NCBI GenBank assembly: GCA_016213735.1
Contig: JACQZU010000003.1
Location: forward strand, 62,001 to 126,000
Direction of reading: 5' to 3'
DNA from: Acidobacteriota bacterium
GTDB lineage: Bacteria > Acidobacteriota > Holophagae > Holophagales > Holophagaceae
Length of the DNA: 64,000 nucleotides
This document shows, piece by piece, positions 17,033 to 26,773 of the stretch; positions within the stretch are counted from its first letter, which is position 1, and each line of letters begins with the position of its first letter. The notes below the pieces were generated by a model. The model was not told the origin of the DNA. It saw only the letters and a program-made list of their open reading frames with translations, and did not search any database. A program made the translations under genes and the position numbers.

Positions 17033-18052
17033 ATGTCCATGGTCCATTCCGCGGCTTTCCCCCGCCCCACCCGGACGCCCCGGATCGTGACAGCCTCCCT
17101 CGGACTTTCCGCCCTCCTCGGCTGCGGCGGTGGCGGGGGAGGCAGCTCCACGCCTCCCCCTGCGGTGGCGCCCGCCATCACCAGCCACCCGGCGAGCCAA
17201 ACGGTCCAGCGGGGGGCCACCGCGACCTTCACCGTCTCCGCCACCGGCACGCCCACCCCCGTCCTTCAATGGCGGAAGGGGGGCACGGCGCTCGGAGGCC
17301 AGACCTCCTCCACCCTGGCCCTGACCAATGTGCAGCTCACCGACGAGGGGACCTACGACGCCGTGGCGTCCAACTCGGCCGGATCGGCCACCTCCAACCC
17401 TGCGCGCCTCACGGTCCTGCTGCCGGGCCTGGTGGCCTACTTCCCCTTCTCCGGGAATGCCAACGATGCCAGCGGAAACAACAACAACGCCGTGGTGCAG
17501 GGGGCGGTGCCGACGGCGGACCGGCTGGGCGCCGCGAACAGCGCCTACCGGACCATTCCGGGCTACCTCCAGGTGCCGGCCAACGCCAGCCTGAACCTCA
17601 CGGATTTCACCTTCTGCCTGTGGTTCCGGATGGAGCAGGTGAACTCCGCCTTCAATTGTCTCGCCGGGAAGGACTACACCACCGCCTACGCCTTCGGGGT
17701 GAATTCGGGCGGCTCGGGGAATTGCCCGCCCCCCGCGGGCACCCTTCGCCGCATGGTGGTGTACCTCGGGGGCGTCAGCCGCACCTTCCCCACCACGAAT
17801 TTCCTCTGCGACACCTGGTACCACGCGGCGCTCACCTACAACAACAGCACGGGGGCCCTGCAACTTTTCGTGAACGGCACCCTGGTGGACACGGCCAGCG
17901 TCCCGGGCGGCACCCTCGGAACCAGCACCTACCCCCTGGGGCTCGGGAGGGACGGGCGCTTCGGGGACACCTTCAACGGCGTGATGGACGAGATCTTCAT
18001 CTTCAACCGGGTGCTCACCACCCAGGAAATCCAGGGCCTCTACGCCCGCTGA
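17033..18052 (+). CDS. Lipoprotein with Ig-like and LamG/concanavalin-like domains
   Basis: A 339-aa exported lipoprotein. The lipobox-like LLGCGGGGGG follows a hydrophobic signal, so lipidation at Cys near residue 31 is expected. Residues about 48-132 form an Ig-like domain (PAITSHPASQTVQRGATATF ... DEGTYDAVASNSAGSATS). Residues about 140-338 form a LamG/concanavalin-A-like jelly roll (LVAYFPFSGNANDASGNNNN ... GVMDEIFIFNRVLTTQEIQGLY). ATG 17033 has GGAGG seven bases before it. It is likely surface or periplasmic and may bind carbohydrate. It converges with the next gene with three bases between stops. Confidence 0.85.
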   Translation: MSMVHSAAFPRPTRTPRIVTASLGLSALLGCGGGGGGSSTPPPAVAPAITSHPASQTVQRGATATFTVSATGTPTPVLQWRKGGTALGGQTSSTLALTNVQLTDEGTYDAVASNSAGSATSNPARLTVLLPGLVAYFPFSGNANDASGNNNNAVVQGAVPTADRLGAANSAYRTIPGYLQVPANASLNLTDFTFCLWFRMEQVNSAFNCLAGKDYTTAYAFGVNSGGSGNCPPPAGTLRRMVVYLGGVSRTFPTTNFLCDTWYHAALTYNNSTGALQLFVNGTLVDTASVPGGTLGTSTYPLGLGRDGRFGDTFNGVMDEIFIFNRVLTTQEIQGLYAR

Positions 18053-18055
18053 ACC

Positions 18056-18511
18056 TCAGCGCCGCGCCTTCCCGGTCACCCGCTCGATCTCGATGCGCAG
18101 GGCCGCCGTGCGCGCGAAGTTCTTGGCCAGTTCGCGCTCCACGAGCTCCGGGTGGCCGGGGGCGAAGCGCAGGCCCAGGGCCCTCAGGGCCGCGGCCTTC
18201 TCCCCGGGCTCGGCCAGGATCCGCGCCCGGCCGAAGACGACCGCGCTCTCGTACCGCGTGGACAGTTCCAGGGGAAGGGCCTCCGCCGCCGTGACCACGC
18301 AGTAGGACACCTTGGCCTCCCCCGCCAGGTTGTCCAGCTTGTGGCCCGAAGGGGCGCTGTGGAGGATCAGCCCCCCGTCCAGCAGGGCGTGGTTCATGGG
18401 GATCGCGTAGGGCCAGCCGTCCAGGTCCACCGTGGCCAGGACGCCCCACTCGGCCCGGGCCAGGATGTCCAGGGCCTCCGCCTCGGAGAGTTCCCGGTCC
18501 CCCCGGCGCAT
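18056..18511 (-). CDS. Pyridoxamine 5'-phosphate oxidase-like flavoprotein (NimA type)
   Basis: A 151-aa split-barrel flavin-binding protein of the PNPOx-like/nitroimidazole-resistance family. It begins MRRGDRELSEAEALDILARAEWGVLATVDLDGWPYAIPMNHAL and continues LILHSAPSGHKLDNLAGEAKVSYCVVTAAE, both characteristic. ATG 18511 gives the normal family length; the frame is open further upstream without a better start. It lies 17 nt downstream of the small membrane protein gene and probably shares its transcript. The substrate is unknown. Confidence 0.85.
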   Translation of the reverse strand: MRRGDRELSEAEALDILARAEWGVLATVDLDGWPYAIPMNHALLDGGLILHSAPSGHKLDNLAGEAKVSYCVVTAAEALPLELSTRYESAVVFGRARILAEPGEKAAALRALGLRFAPGHPELVERELAKNFARTAALRIEIERVTGKARR

Positions 18512-18528
18512 GGGGTGGACCGGGGCGC

Positions 18529-18801
18529 TCAGGGCTTGGCCTTCCGGGTCATGAACCAGACCGCCGCGGTCCAGGTTGGGGCCAGTTCCACGATGGGCAG
18601 CAGCTCCACCAGGAAGGTGGGCAGCAGGGCCAGGTGCCATCCCAGGAGCCCCCAGAGCAGACCCGCGGCCACCAGGTCCAGGGCCTTGTCGACGAACATG
18701 CTGAGGCCCCCGGTGAGGGCGCCCAGCCCGATCTGGAGGGCGTCCACGGTCAGGGCCACCGCATAGGCGGCGGCGACACGGCCCTTGGCGGGTCCGGTCA
18801 T
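18529..18801 (-). CDS. Small membrane protein, function unknown
   Basis: A 90-aa protein with about three hydrophobic helices (near residues 11-33, 38-50 and 53-70). The start ATG overlaps the stop of mutS (ATGA), so it is translationally coupled to it. I do not recognise a family. The basic C-terminus MTRKAKP is probably cytoplasmic. Confidence 0.7.
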   Translation of the reverse strand: MTGPAKGRVAAAYAVALTVDALQIGLGALTGGLSMFVDKALDLVAAGLLWGLLGWHLALLPTFLVELLPIVELAPTWTAAVWFMTRKAKP

Positions 18802-21335
18802 GGCCTGCCCTCCCGGCGCTTCTCCGCGAGCCAGGCCAGGGCCTCGAGCGGCGTCATGGCGTCCGGATCCAGAGCCTCCAGTTCCCGTCGCAGGGGATCA
18901 GGCTCGGCTTCGAACAGGGGAAGGGGGGCCTGGTGGGGGCGTGGGCGTCCCGGGGGTTCGATGGGATTCTCCCTCATTTCGGCGAGCAGCCGCTGGGCCT
19001 TGGCGATGACCCCGCCAGGGAGGCCCGCCAGGCGCGCCACCTGGATGCCGTAGCTGCGGTCCGCGGGTCCCTCCTGGATGCGGTGGAGGAAAAGCAGCTG
19101 GTCCTCCCACTCCTGGACCTCCACGTGGAGGTTGCGGATGCGGGGGTCGTCCGCGAGCCGCGTGAGCTCGAAGAAGTGGGTGGCGAAAAGGGTGCGCGGG
19201 GCGCCCCCCTTCAGGTCCCGCAGGTGGAGGGCGATGGCCTCCGCCAGGGCCAGACCGTCCCGGGTGCTGGTGCCCCGGCCGATCTCGTCCAGGATCACCA
19301 GGCTGGCGGACCCCACCTGGTTGAGGATGCGGGCGGTCTCCGTCATCTCCACCATGAAGGTGCTCTGCCCCTTGGAGAGGAAATCGCTGGCTCCGATGCG
19401 GGTGAAGATGCGGTCCACCAGGCCGAAACGCATCAGGTCCGCGGGCACGAAGCTGCCCACCTGGGCCAGGACCACCAGCAGGGCGGCGGTGCGGAGGAAG
19501 GTGCTCTTGCCCCCCATGTTGGGTCCGGTCACCACGGCCATGGGAACGCCGGCGTCCAGGCGGAGGTCGTTGGGGACGCATTCCCGTCCCAGGCGCGCCT
19601 CCAGCATGGGGTGGCGGGCCCCCGCGAGGAGCAGATCGCGCTCCTCGCCCAGTTGGGGGCGGGTCCAACCGCTGTGCCGGGCCCGTTCGGCGAAGGCGGC
19701 CAGCAGGTCCAGGGTGGCCACCGCCCGGGCCAGGCCCGTGAGGTCCGCCCGGGCCTGGAGGACGGCCTCCTGGAGCCGCCCGAACTGCCGCTCCTCGAGG
19801 CGGAGCTGGTCGCCCTCGGCGGAAAGCAGGCGCTGCTCGAAGGCCATGAGTTTCTCGGTGGTGAAGCGTTCGGCGTTGGCCAGGGTCTGCTTGCGCACGA
19901 AATGGGCGGGGGCCGCGGCAAGGTTGGCCCTGGTGATCTCGAAGTAGTAGCCGAAGACCCGGTTGAACTTGATTTTCAGGCTGCCGATGCCGCTGGCGGC
20001 GCGCTCCTCCTCCTCCAGGGCCAGCATGACCTGGCGGGCGTCCCTCACCAGGCCTCGGACCGCGTCCAGGTCCGGATCCACTCCGTCCCGGATCGCCCCC
20101 CCCTTTTCCAGGTCCAGGGGAGGCGCCTCCGCCAGGCAGCGCCTCAGCTCTTCCCGCAAGCCCTCGCACAGGGGGGTGCCTTCGGGCCAGAGGCCCGCGT
20201 CCTCCGCCTCGATGAATCCCGACAGGGAGTCCAGCTGGGCCGGCAGACGCGCCGCCTGGGCCAGGCCCTCCCGGAGTTGTCCCAGTTCGGGAGGCGTGGC
20301 CAGACCCAGGGCCACCCGGCCCAGGAGGCGCTCCAGGTCCGGGATTCCCGCGAGGATCTTCTGCAACGGCTCCCGGCGGCGGTCTTCGGCGAGCCATGCG
20401 ACCTGGGACCAGCGCCGCTCCAGGGCTTCCCGCTGGCGCAGCGGCTGCTCCAGCCAGGCCCGAAGCAGGCGGCTGCCCATGCGGGTGCGGCAGAGGTCCA
20501 GGACCTGCAGGAGGCTTCCGGCCTTCCCGCCGTCCAGGCTGTTGGCCAGGATCTCGAGGTGGCGGGCGCTGGTGGCGTCCAGCAGGGGGCCCGTGGCGCC
20601 CAGTTCCACGCTCACGCCCTGGATGTGGGCAGGACGCCCCTTCTGCGTGGCCTCCACCTGGTCCAGGAGGGCCCCCAGGGCGCCCACCAGGGCCGGGTAC
20701 GGATCGAGGCCGACGCCCTCCAGGTGCTGCCATCCGAAGAACGCGAGGATCTGCTGGCGGGCCCGGGCGGTCTCGAAGCGCCAAGGTGGAAGGCGGGTGA
20801 GGGGCACCTCGGGCAGCGGGCTCTCGGCGCCCTCGGCCAGGATCAGTTCCTGAGGTTGCAGGCGCTCCAGGGTGGCGAGGAGAAGGGCCTCCCCCTCTCC
20901 GGGGATGGCCCGCACCTGGCCCGAGGCCAGCTGCAGCAGCGCCAGGCCCCAACCCACGCCCGAGCGGTGCAGGGCGCAGAGCCAGCGGGCGTCGTCGTCC
21001 AGCCAGGTTCCGGGAGTGATGATCCGCCGGATGGCCCTGGGCAGGAGGCCCTTCACCTCTTCGGGCCGGGCGGTGGGTTCGGCGATGGCTGCGGAAAAAC
21101 CGGCGGCCAGGAGCTTCGGAAGGTACTGGTCCAGGGCGAAGTGGGGCACCCCGCACATGGGGGCCTCGGCGTCCGTGCCCTTTCCGCGGGTGGTGAGCGC
21201 GATCTCCAGGGCCGGGGCCGCCTTCACCGCGTCGTCTCCGAGGATCTCGTAGAAGTCCCCCATCCGCGTGAGGAGGATGGCGTCCCCCGCCTCGCGCTTG
21301 AGGGCCGCGATCTGGTTCATCATCGGCGTGGACAT
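18798..21335 (-). CDS. mutS: DNA mismatch repair protein MutS
   Basis: An 845-aa MutS, the normal length. The mismatch-contact motif GDFYEI near residue 28 carries the Phe and Glu that read mispairs. The connector, lever and clamp domains follow, and the ATPase contains Walker A TGPNMGGKST, Walker B LVILDEIGRGTST and the dimerisation HTH region near the C-terminus. The start ATG 21335 is the first consistent with the family N-terminus, although the frame is open far upstream. It diverges from the aminotransferase gene and overlaps the small membrane protein downstream. Confidence 0.97.
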   Translation of the reverse strand: MSTPMMNQIAALKREAGDAILLTRMGDFYEILGDDAVKAAPALEIALTTRGKGTDAEAPMCGVPHFALDQYLPKLLAAGFSAAIAEPTARPEEVKGLLPRAIRRIITPGTWLDDDARWLCALHRSGVGWGLALLQLASGQVRAIPGEGEALLLATLERLQPQELILAEGAESPLPEVPLTRLPPWRFETARARQQILAFFGWQHLEGVGLDPYPALVGALGALLDQVEATQKGRPAHIQGVSVELGATGPLLDATSARHLEILANSLDGGKAGSLLQVLDLCRTRMGSRLLRAWLEQPLRQREALERRWSQVAWLAEDRRREPLQKILAGIPDLERLLGRVALGLATPPELGQLREGLAQAARLPAQLDSLSGFIEAEDAGLWPEGTPLCEGLREELRRCLAEAPPLDLEKGGAIRDGVDPDLDAVRGLVRDARQVMLALEEEERAASGIGSLKIKFNRVFGYYFEITRANLAAAPAHFVRKQTLANAERFTTEKLMAFEQRLLSAEGDQLRLEERQFGRLQEAVLQARADLTGLARAVATLDLLAAFAERARHSGWTRPQLGEERDLLLAGARHPMLEARLGRECVPNDLRLDAGVPMAVVTGPNMGGKSTFLRTAALLVVLAQVGSFVPADLMRFGLVDRIFTRIGASDFLSKGQSTFMVEMTETARILNQVGSASLVILDEIGRGTSTRDGLALAEAIALHLRDLKGGAPRTLFATHFFELTRLADDPRIRNLHVEVQEWEDQLLFLHRIQEGPADRSYGIQVARLAGLPGGVIAKAQRLLAEMRENPIEPPGRPRPHQAPLPLFEAEPDPLRRELEALDPDAMTPLEALAWLAEKRREGRP

Positions 21336-21458
21336 GGGAAGGCCAGGATAGCGCGGGGGAGGCCTCGTGACCCCCGTCACGCGAGGCAGGGTGGACCCGG
21401 GACCATGATGGACGGGCGCCCGCCCACCACCTGGAGCGCAGGCGCGGGAGGACGCCTC

Positions 21459-22676
21459 ATGGGCATCAGCCAGCTCGCGCGGTCCATCGCCGAATCCCCC
21501 ACCCTCCGCCTCAACGAGGAGGCCCGGCTCCTGCGGGAGAAGGGGGAACCGGTCATCAACCTCGGCATCGGAGAGCCCAAGAACAAGGCGCCCATCGCCG
21601 CCATCCTTCAGAGTGCCGCCAAACTGAGTTCGGGGGACGTGAAATACACGCCCACGGACGGAACCCCCGGCCTCAAGAAGGCCATCCTCCGCTACACCGA
21701 GGAGAACTACGACCGCAGCGTGGCGCCGGAGAACGTCATCGTCTCCGACGGCGCCAAGCAATGCCTCTTCAACATCCTCTACACCATCTGCAACCCACAG
21801 GACGAGGTCGTCGTCCTGGCCCCCTACTGGGTCAGCTATCCCGAGATCATCAAGATGTGCCTGGCGGTGCCGGTCATCGTCACCCCCGAGGACGGGAGCT
21901 TCCACCCCCGCTTCGAGGAGGTGGTCCGCATGGTCGGCTCCAGCACCAAGGCCATCATCCTCAACAGTCCCAACAACCCCAGCGGGGCGGTCTACAGCGA
22001 CGATTTCGTGGGCCAGATGGTGGAGTTCTGCGAGCGGAAGGGCATCTACCTCATCCTGGACGACATCTATCAGAAGCTCGTCTTCGACGGACTGCGGCCC
22101 AAGCCGGGCACAGCCTTCACCGGGGCGGACGCCGAGAACACCCGGCTCATCATCGTGAACGGCGTCGCCAAACTCTATGGCATGACCGGCTTCCGCATCG
22201 GCTGGACCATCGCCCCGAGGGAGCTGGTGCGGGTCATGACCAACGTGCAGGCCCAGACCACCAGTTGCGTCAGCCCCGCCATGCAGGCCGCCGCCGAAGG
22301 CGCCCTCACGGGGCTTCAGAACATCGTGGAGAGCCTGCGCCTCACCATCCAGAACAACCGGGACGTCCTGGTCCAGGAGCTCCGCACCTTCAACGGAGTG
22401 CACCTCCAGAAGCCCCAGGGCACCTTCTACGCGCTCGTGGACTTCCGGGCCTACTCCGGGAAGAGCGTGGAGCTCTGCGATTTCCTTCTCAAGAAGGCCC
22501 TCGTCGTGACGGTTCCCGGAAGGGAGTTCGGCATGGAGGGGCATCTGCGGCTGAGCTACGCCGGCACCGTCAAGGAGGTCCAGGAGGCCGTGGCGCGCAT
22601 GAAATGGGCCCTGGACCCCGGCAGCGCCAACGAGATCTACATCGGGGACAAGAAGCTCGTGCGGGACTGGATGTAA
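21459..22676 (+). CDS. Pyridoxal phosphate-dependent aminotransferase, class I (aspartate type)
   Basis: A 405-aa fold-type I aminotransferase. Typical blocks are INLGIGEPKNKAP, YTPTDGTPGLKKAI, LNSPNNPSGAVY, the DDIYQKLVFD loop, and GMTGFRIGWTIAP. In the aligned region the PLP lysine is expected in NGVAKLYGMTGFRIG, with a K before LYGMTG. GGGAGG lies seven bases before ATG 21459. It is followed after 18 bases by pckA, so it likely couples oxaloacetate/aspartate metabolism to PEP synthesis. Exact substrate preference is not determined. Confidence 0.88.
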   Translation: MGISQLARSIAESPTLRLNEEARLLREKGEPVINLGIGEPKNKAPIAAILQSAAKLSSGDVKYTPTDGTPGLKKAILRYTEENYDRSVAPENVIVSDGAKQCLFNILYTICNPQDEVVVLAPYWVSYPEIIKMCLAVPVIVTPEDGSFHPRFEEVVRMVGSSTKAIILNSPNNPSGAVYSDDFVGQMVEFCERKGIYLILDDIYQKLVFDGLRPKPGTAFTGADAENTRLIIVNGVAKLYGMTGFRIGWTIAPRELVRVMTNVQAQTTSCVSPAMQAAAEGALTGLQNIVESLRLTIQNNRDVLVQELRTFNGVHLQKPQGTFYALVDFRAYSGKSVELCDFLLKKALVVTVPGREFGMEGHLRLSYAGTVKEVQEAVARMKWALDPGSANEIYIGDKKLVRDWM

Positions 22677-22694
22677 GGGAACCTGGAGCTGTCC

Positions 22695-24383
22695 ATGAGC
22701 CACAACCTGCTGAACATCAAGACCCCCGCCGAGGACCAGGCCGGCGTCCTGAAGGCCGACCTCGGGCTGGGGAACCTCGGGCTCTCCAACCTGTCCAAGG
22801 TGTACTGGAACCTTCCCACGGAGGCCATCGTGGAGGAGGTGGTCTTCCGCAAGGAGGCCAAGCTCAGCCACGGCGGTCCGCTCATCGCCGACACCGGGAA
22901 GCACACGGGCCGGGCCGCCGCGGACAAGGTGGTGGTGCGGGAGGCGGAGAGCGAGGGCCACGTCTGGTGGGGGCCCTACAACCGTCCCATGTCCCCCGAC
23001 GCCTTTGACGCCCTCTTCGCCCGTCTCCAGGGCTACCTCCAGGGGCGGGACCTCTTCGTGCAGGACTGCTACGGAGGAGCGGATCCCGAGTACCGCCTGC
23101 CGGTCCGGATCGTCACCGAGCTGGCCTGGCACAGCGCCTTCGCCCGGAACATGTTCATCAAGCCCTCCAGCACCGAGGAGTACAAGCGATTCGTGCCGGA
23201 GTTCACGGTCATTTCGGTCCCGGGCTTCCAGGCCTTCCCGCCCATCGACCAAACCCCCAACCCCACCTTCATCGCCCTCAGCTTCGCGCGGAAGCTCTGC
23301 ATCATCGGCAACACCGCCTACGCGGGGGAGATCAAGAAGTCCGTCTTCACGGTGATGAACTACCTCCTGCCCCTGCAGGGCGTGCTCTCCATGCACTGCA
23401 GCGCCAACGTGGGCCAGGACGGCCATTCGGCCCTCTTCTTCGGCCTTTCGGGGACCGGCAAGACCACCCTCTCCGCGGATCCCCGCCGGGGCCTCATCGG
23501 CGATGACGAGCACGGCTGGAGCGAGCAGGGGATCTTCAATGTGGAGGACGGCTGCTACGCCAAGGTCATCGGCCTGAATCCGCAGGCGGAGCCTCAGATC
23601 CACGCCTGCACCCGGCGCTTCGGGACCATCCTGGAAAACGTGATCTACGATCCCGCCAGCCGCCGCATCGACCTCGACAGCGACGCCCGAACGGAGAACA
23701 CACGGGCCAGCTACCCCCTGGACTTCATCGACAACGCGGTCACGAGCAAGATGGGGCCCCACCCCCGGAACATCATCCTGCTCACCTGCGACGCCAGCGG
23801 GGTGATGCCCCCCATCGCAAGGCTCAGCCCGGAGCAGGCCTTGTACCACTTCATCAGCGGCTACACCTCCAAGCTGGCGGGCACCGAGGCGGGCCTGGGC
23901 AAGGAGCCCGAGATCACCTTCAGCGCCTGCTTCGGCGGCCCGTTCATGGTCCACCACCCCGCGGTGTACGCCGAGCTCCTGCGCCGGAAAATGCTGCGCC
24001 ACGGCGCGACCTGCTGGCTGGTGAACACCGGCTGGGTCGGCGGGCCCTACGGGGTGGGCAAGCGCATCAGCATCCAGCACACGCGCAGGCTCCTGAACGC
24101 CGCCCTGGACGGCCACCTGGACCGCGCCGAGTTCTACCGGGACCCCGTGTTCGGATTCGAGGTTCCCCGCCATTGCCCCGAGGTCCCCGACTCGGTGATG
24201 TACCCCGCCGAGAGCTGGCCCGACAAGGCCCAGTACGCCCAGCGTTACCGTTCCCTGGCCGCCCGGTTCCTGGAGAATTTCAAGAAGTTCGCCCCCGACG
24301 TGCCCCCGGACATTGCCGCCGCGGGACCCCTCCTGGAGGGCGTGGAGCATCTCCCCGAACTGCTGGCCAGCCATAGCGCCTGA
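22695..24383 (+). CDS. pckA: Phosphoenolpyruvate carboxykinase (ATP)
   Basis: A 562-aa ATP-type PEP carboxykinase (oxaloacetate + ATP to PEP + CO2 + ADP), slightly longer than the usual 530-540 aa. It has the P-loop GLSGTGKTTLSADP, the kinase-2 block GDDEHGWS, the ENVIYDP region, and RIVTELAWHSAFARNMFI, which carries an oxaloacetate-binding Arg. It is in one group with the aminotransferase 18 bp upstream, as expected for gluconeogenic aspartate use. Confidence 0.95.
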   Translation: MSHNLLNIKTPAEDQAGVLKADLGLGNLGLSNLSKVYWNLPTEAIVEEVVFRKEAKLSHGGPLIADTGKHTGRAAADKVVVREAESEGHVWWGPYNRPMSPDAFDALFARLQGYLQGRDLFVQDCYGGADPEYRLPVRIVTELAWHSAFARNMFIKPSSTEEYKRFVPEFTVISVPGFQAFPPIDQTPNPTFIALSFARKLCIIGNTAYAGEIKKSVFTVMNYLLPLQGVLSMHCSANVGQDGHSALFFGLSGTGKTTLSADPRRGLIGDDEHGWSEQGIFNVEDGCYAKVIGLNPQAEPQIHACTRRFGTILENVIYDPASRRIDLDSDARTENTRASYPLDFIDNAVTSKMGPHPRNIILLTCDASGVMPPIARLSPEQALYHFISGYTSKLAGTEAGLGKEPEITFSACFGGPFMVHHPAVYAELLRRKMLRHGATCWLVNTGWVGGPYGVGKRISIQHTRRLLNAALDGHLDRAEFYRDPVFGFEVPRHCPEVPDSVMYPAESWPDKAQYAQRYRSLAARFLENFKKFAPDVPPDIAAAGPLLEGVEHLPELLASHSA

Positions 24384-24436
24384 AGGGCCGATCGGACTAA
24401 GCTTCGCTCGGAGCCCTTGGCAGGGCGGGAGGGCCC

Positions 24437-25666
24437 ATGAGCCTCGACGACACCCTCGCACGGGAGATCCGGGAGGATTTCCCCGCCCTCCAGCGCACCC
24501 AAGGGGGAAAGCCCCTGGCCTACTTCGACGGGCCCGGCGGAACCCAGGTCCCCCGCCCGGTCATCGAGGCCGTGTCCCGCTACTACGCCACCTGCAACGC
24601 CAACACCCACGGTCAGTTCCCGACCTCCCGGGATTCCGACGCGGTGCTCCAGGAGGCGCGGGAAGCCGCGGCCGCCTTCCTGAACGCGCCTTCCTGGCGG
24701 GACCTGAGCTTCGGGGCCAACATGACCACCCTGGCCTTCGCCCTGGCCCGGGCCCTGGGCCGGGCGTGGAAGCCAGGGGACGAGGTGGTGATCACGCAGC
24801 TGGACCACGAGGCCAACCGGGGGCCCTGGATGGGCCTCCGGGAGCGGGGGGCGGTCGTGAAAGAGGCCGCCCTGCGCCCGGACGGCACCCTGGACCCCGA
24901 GGACCTGGCCCGCCAGATCGGGCCCCGCACCCGCCTGGTCGCCGTGGGCTACGCCTCCAACGCCCTGGGCACGGTGAACGACCTGGGCCTCGCCCGGCGC
25001 CTCAGCCGGGAGGTGGGCGCCTGGCTGTTGGTGGACGCGGTGCACGCCGCCCCCCACTTCCCCATGGACGTGCAGGCCCTGGACGCGGATTTCCTGCTCT
25101 GTTCGGCCTACAAGTTCTACGGGCCCCATGTGGGCCTGCTCTTCAGCCGGCCGGGCCTGCTGGATTCCCTGGAGCCCGACCGGCTCCGCACCGCAGACCA
25201 GGCCGCGCCCTTCCGCATCGAGACGGGAACCCAGAACCACGCCGCCCTGGCGGGGGTGGGGGAGGCGGTGCGCTACCTGGCGGGCCTCGGCCGGGGGGGG
25301 TCCCTGCGGGAGCGGGTCGTGGACGCCATGACCCGGCTGTCGGAAAGGGAATTCGCCCTGGCCAGCGCCTTCCACGCCGAGGCCGGGCGCATTCCGGGGG
25401 TGCGGACCTGGGGACCCGGCTTTGAGTCCCGGAAGCGCGCGCCGACGGTGTCCATCACGGTGGAGGGCCGGGGCGCCGATGCCGTGGCCCGGGCCCTGGG
25501 GGAGGAGGGAATCCTGACCTGGGACGGCCACTTCTACGCCGCCCGGGCCGTGGAGGTTCTGGCGGTCCCCCCGGGGGGCCTTCTTCGCAGCGGCATGGCC
25601 CTGTACACCCTGGAGGACGACGTGGCCCGCCTGGTGGAAGGGATCCGCCGCGTCGCCCGGTCCTGA
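24437..25666 (+). CDS. Class V aminotransferase, cysteine desulfurase-like
   Basis: A 409-aa PLP enzyme of the cysteine desulfurase-like family. It has LAYFDGPGGTQVPRPVIEAV, NANTHGQFPTSRDSD, VVITQLDHEANRGPWMGL, VDAVHAAPHFPMDVQALDADFLLCSAYKFYGPHVGLL with the PLP Lys in SAYKFYG, and a C-terminal TYN/TWDGHFYA region. I do not see the usual SufS active-site Cys in an RxGxxCA-type loop, so it may not be a true IscS/SufS. A GGGAGG SD precedes ATG 24437. Three bases separate it from the oxidoreductase gene downstream. Confidence 0.82.
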   Translation: MSLDDTLAREIREDFPALQRTQGGKPLAYFDGPGGTQVPRPVIEAVSRYYATCNANTHGQFPTSRDSDAVLQEAREAAAAFLNAPSWRDLSFGANMTTLAFALARALGRAWKPGDEVVITQLDHEANRGPWMGLRERGAVVKEAALRPDGTLDPEDLARQIGPRTRLVAVGYASNALGTVNDLGLARRLSREVGAWLLVDAVHAAPHFPMDVQALDADFLLCSAYKFYGPHVGLLFSRPGLLDSLEPDRLRTADQAAPFRIETGTQNHAALAGVGEAVRYLAGLGRGGSLRERVVDAMTRLSEREFALASAFHAEAGRIPGVRTWGPGFESRKRAPTVSITVEGRGADAVARALGEEGILTWDGHFYAARAVEVLAVPPGGLLRSGMALYTLEDDVARLVEGIRRVARS

Positions 25667-25669
25667 GCC

Positions 25670-26773
25670 GTGGATTCCGTCGAGAACGTCGTCGCCGGCG
25701 CCGGGGTGGTGGGCCTGGCGGTGGCCCGGGCCCTGGCCCGGGCTGGACGGGAAGTGGTGATCCTCGAGGCCGAGGACCGGATCGGCACCGGTGTCAGCAG
25801 CCGAAACAGCGAGGTCGTCCATGCCGGGATCTACTACCCGAAGGATTCCCTGAAGGCGAGGCTCTGCGTGGAGGGGAACGGCGCCCTCTACGCCTACTGC
25901 GAAGCCAAGGCCGTGGCCCACCGGCGCTGCGGAAAACTCATCGTGGCCACGGAAGGGTCCGAGGTCGACGCCTTGAAAGGGCTGCAGCGGCGCGCGGCGG
26001 ACAACGGGGTGACCCTGACATGGCTGGAATCCCGGGAGGCCCTGTTCCTGGAGCCCGAACTCCGCTGCGAGGCCGCGCTGCTGTCCCCCACCACCGGCAT
26101 CGTGGACAGCCACGGCCTGATGCAGGCCCTCCTGCGCGACGCGGAGGGAGAGGGTGCGCTCCTGGTGTTGAAGAGTCCGGTCCTGGGGGGCCGGCCCGTG
26201 CCGGGGGGTCTGGAACTGGAGGTGGGCGGGGCCGAACCCACGCGCATCCATTGCCACCGCTTTTTCAATGCCGCCGCCCTGGGCGCCCCCGCCCTGGCCC
26301 GCCGAATCGAGGGCCTGGGACCCGCTTCGGTTCCCCCTCTGCACCGATCGAAAGGGAACTACTTCTCCCTGCAGGGTCCGGCCCCCTTCTCCCGGCTCAT
26401 CTACCCGGTGCCTTCGAGCGATTGGCTCGGCATCCACCTCACCCTGGATCTGGCGGGACAGGCCCGCTTCGGCCCGGACGAGCAGTGGGTGGACCAGGAG
26501 GACTACGAGGTGGACCCCCACCGGGCGGCGGCCTTCTACCCGGCGGTTCGGCGCTACTGGCCGGGCCTGCCCGAGGGGGCCCTGAAGCCGGCCTACGCGG
26601 GCCTCCGCCCCAAACTCTCCGGACCCGGGGAGGCGGCCAGGGATTTCCTGGTGCAGGGGCCCGAGGAACACGGGGTCCCCGGGCTGTTGAATTTCTTCGG
26701 AATCGACTCCCCCGGCCTGACCGCCTGCCTGGCCCTGGCCACCCACGGAATAAAAAATGTAAAGACAACTTGA
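25670..26773 (+). CDS. FAD-dependent oxidoreductase, L-2-hydroxyglutarate oxidase-like
   Basis: A 367-aa member of the DAO/LhgO flavoprotein family. The dinucleotide-binding fold VVAGAGVVGLAVARALARAG with the acidic residue in VVILEAEDRIG is at the N-terminus, followed by SSRNSEVVHAGIYYPKDSLKA, which is distinctive of LhgO-like oxidases. GTG 25670 starts three bases after the previous stop. The extreme C-terminus (HGIKNVKTT) is AT-rich and departs from the expected final helix, as if its last codons were replaced by promoter-type sequence. The natural substrate could be another 2-hydroxyacid. Confidence 0.82.
   Translation: MDSVENVVAGAGVVGLAVARALARAGREVVILEAEDRIGTGVSSRNSEVVHAGIYYPKDSLKARLCVEGNGALYAYCEAKAVAHRRCGKLIVATEGSEVDALKGLQRRAADNGVTLTWLESREALFLEPELRCEAALLSPTTGIVDSHGLMQALLRDAEGEGALLVLKSPVLGGRPVPGGLELEVGGAEPTRIHCHRFFNAAALGAPALARRIEGLGPASVPPLHRSKGNYFSLQGPAPFSRLIYPVPSSDWLGIHLTLDLAGQARFGPDEQWVDQEDYEVDPHRAAAFYPAVRRYWPGLPEGALKPAYAGLRPKLSGPGEAARDFLVQGPEEHGVPGLLNFFGIDSPGLTACLALATHGIKNVKTT

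Noticed and set aside
21364-21385. Inverted stretch GTGAC/GTCAC between mutS and the aminotransferase gene
   Set aside because: Only five paired bases with an interrupted extension, so too weak to call an operator.
21336-24461. Upstream extension of the mutS frame by more than 1000 codons
   Set aside because: It runs antisense to the aminotransferase and pckA genes. The MutS N-terminal motifs begin at 21335.
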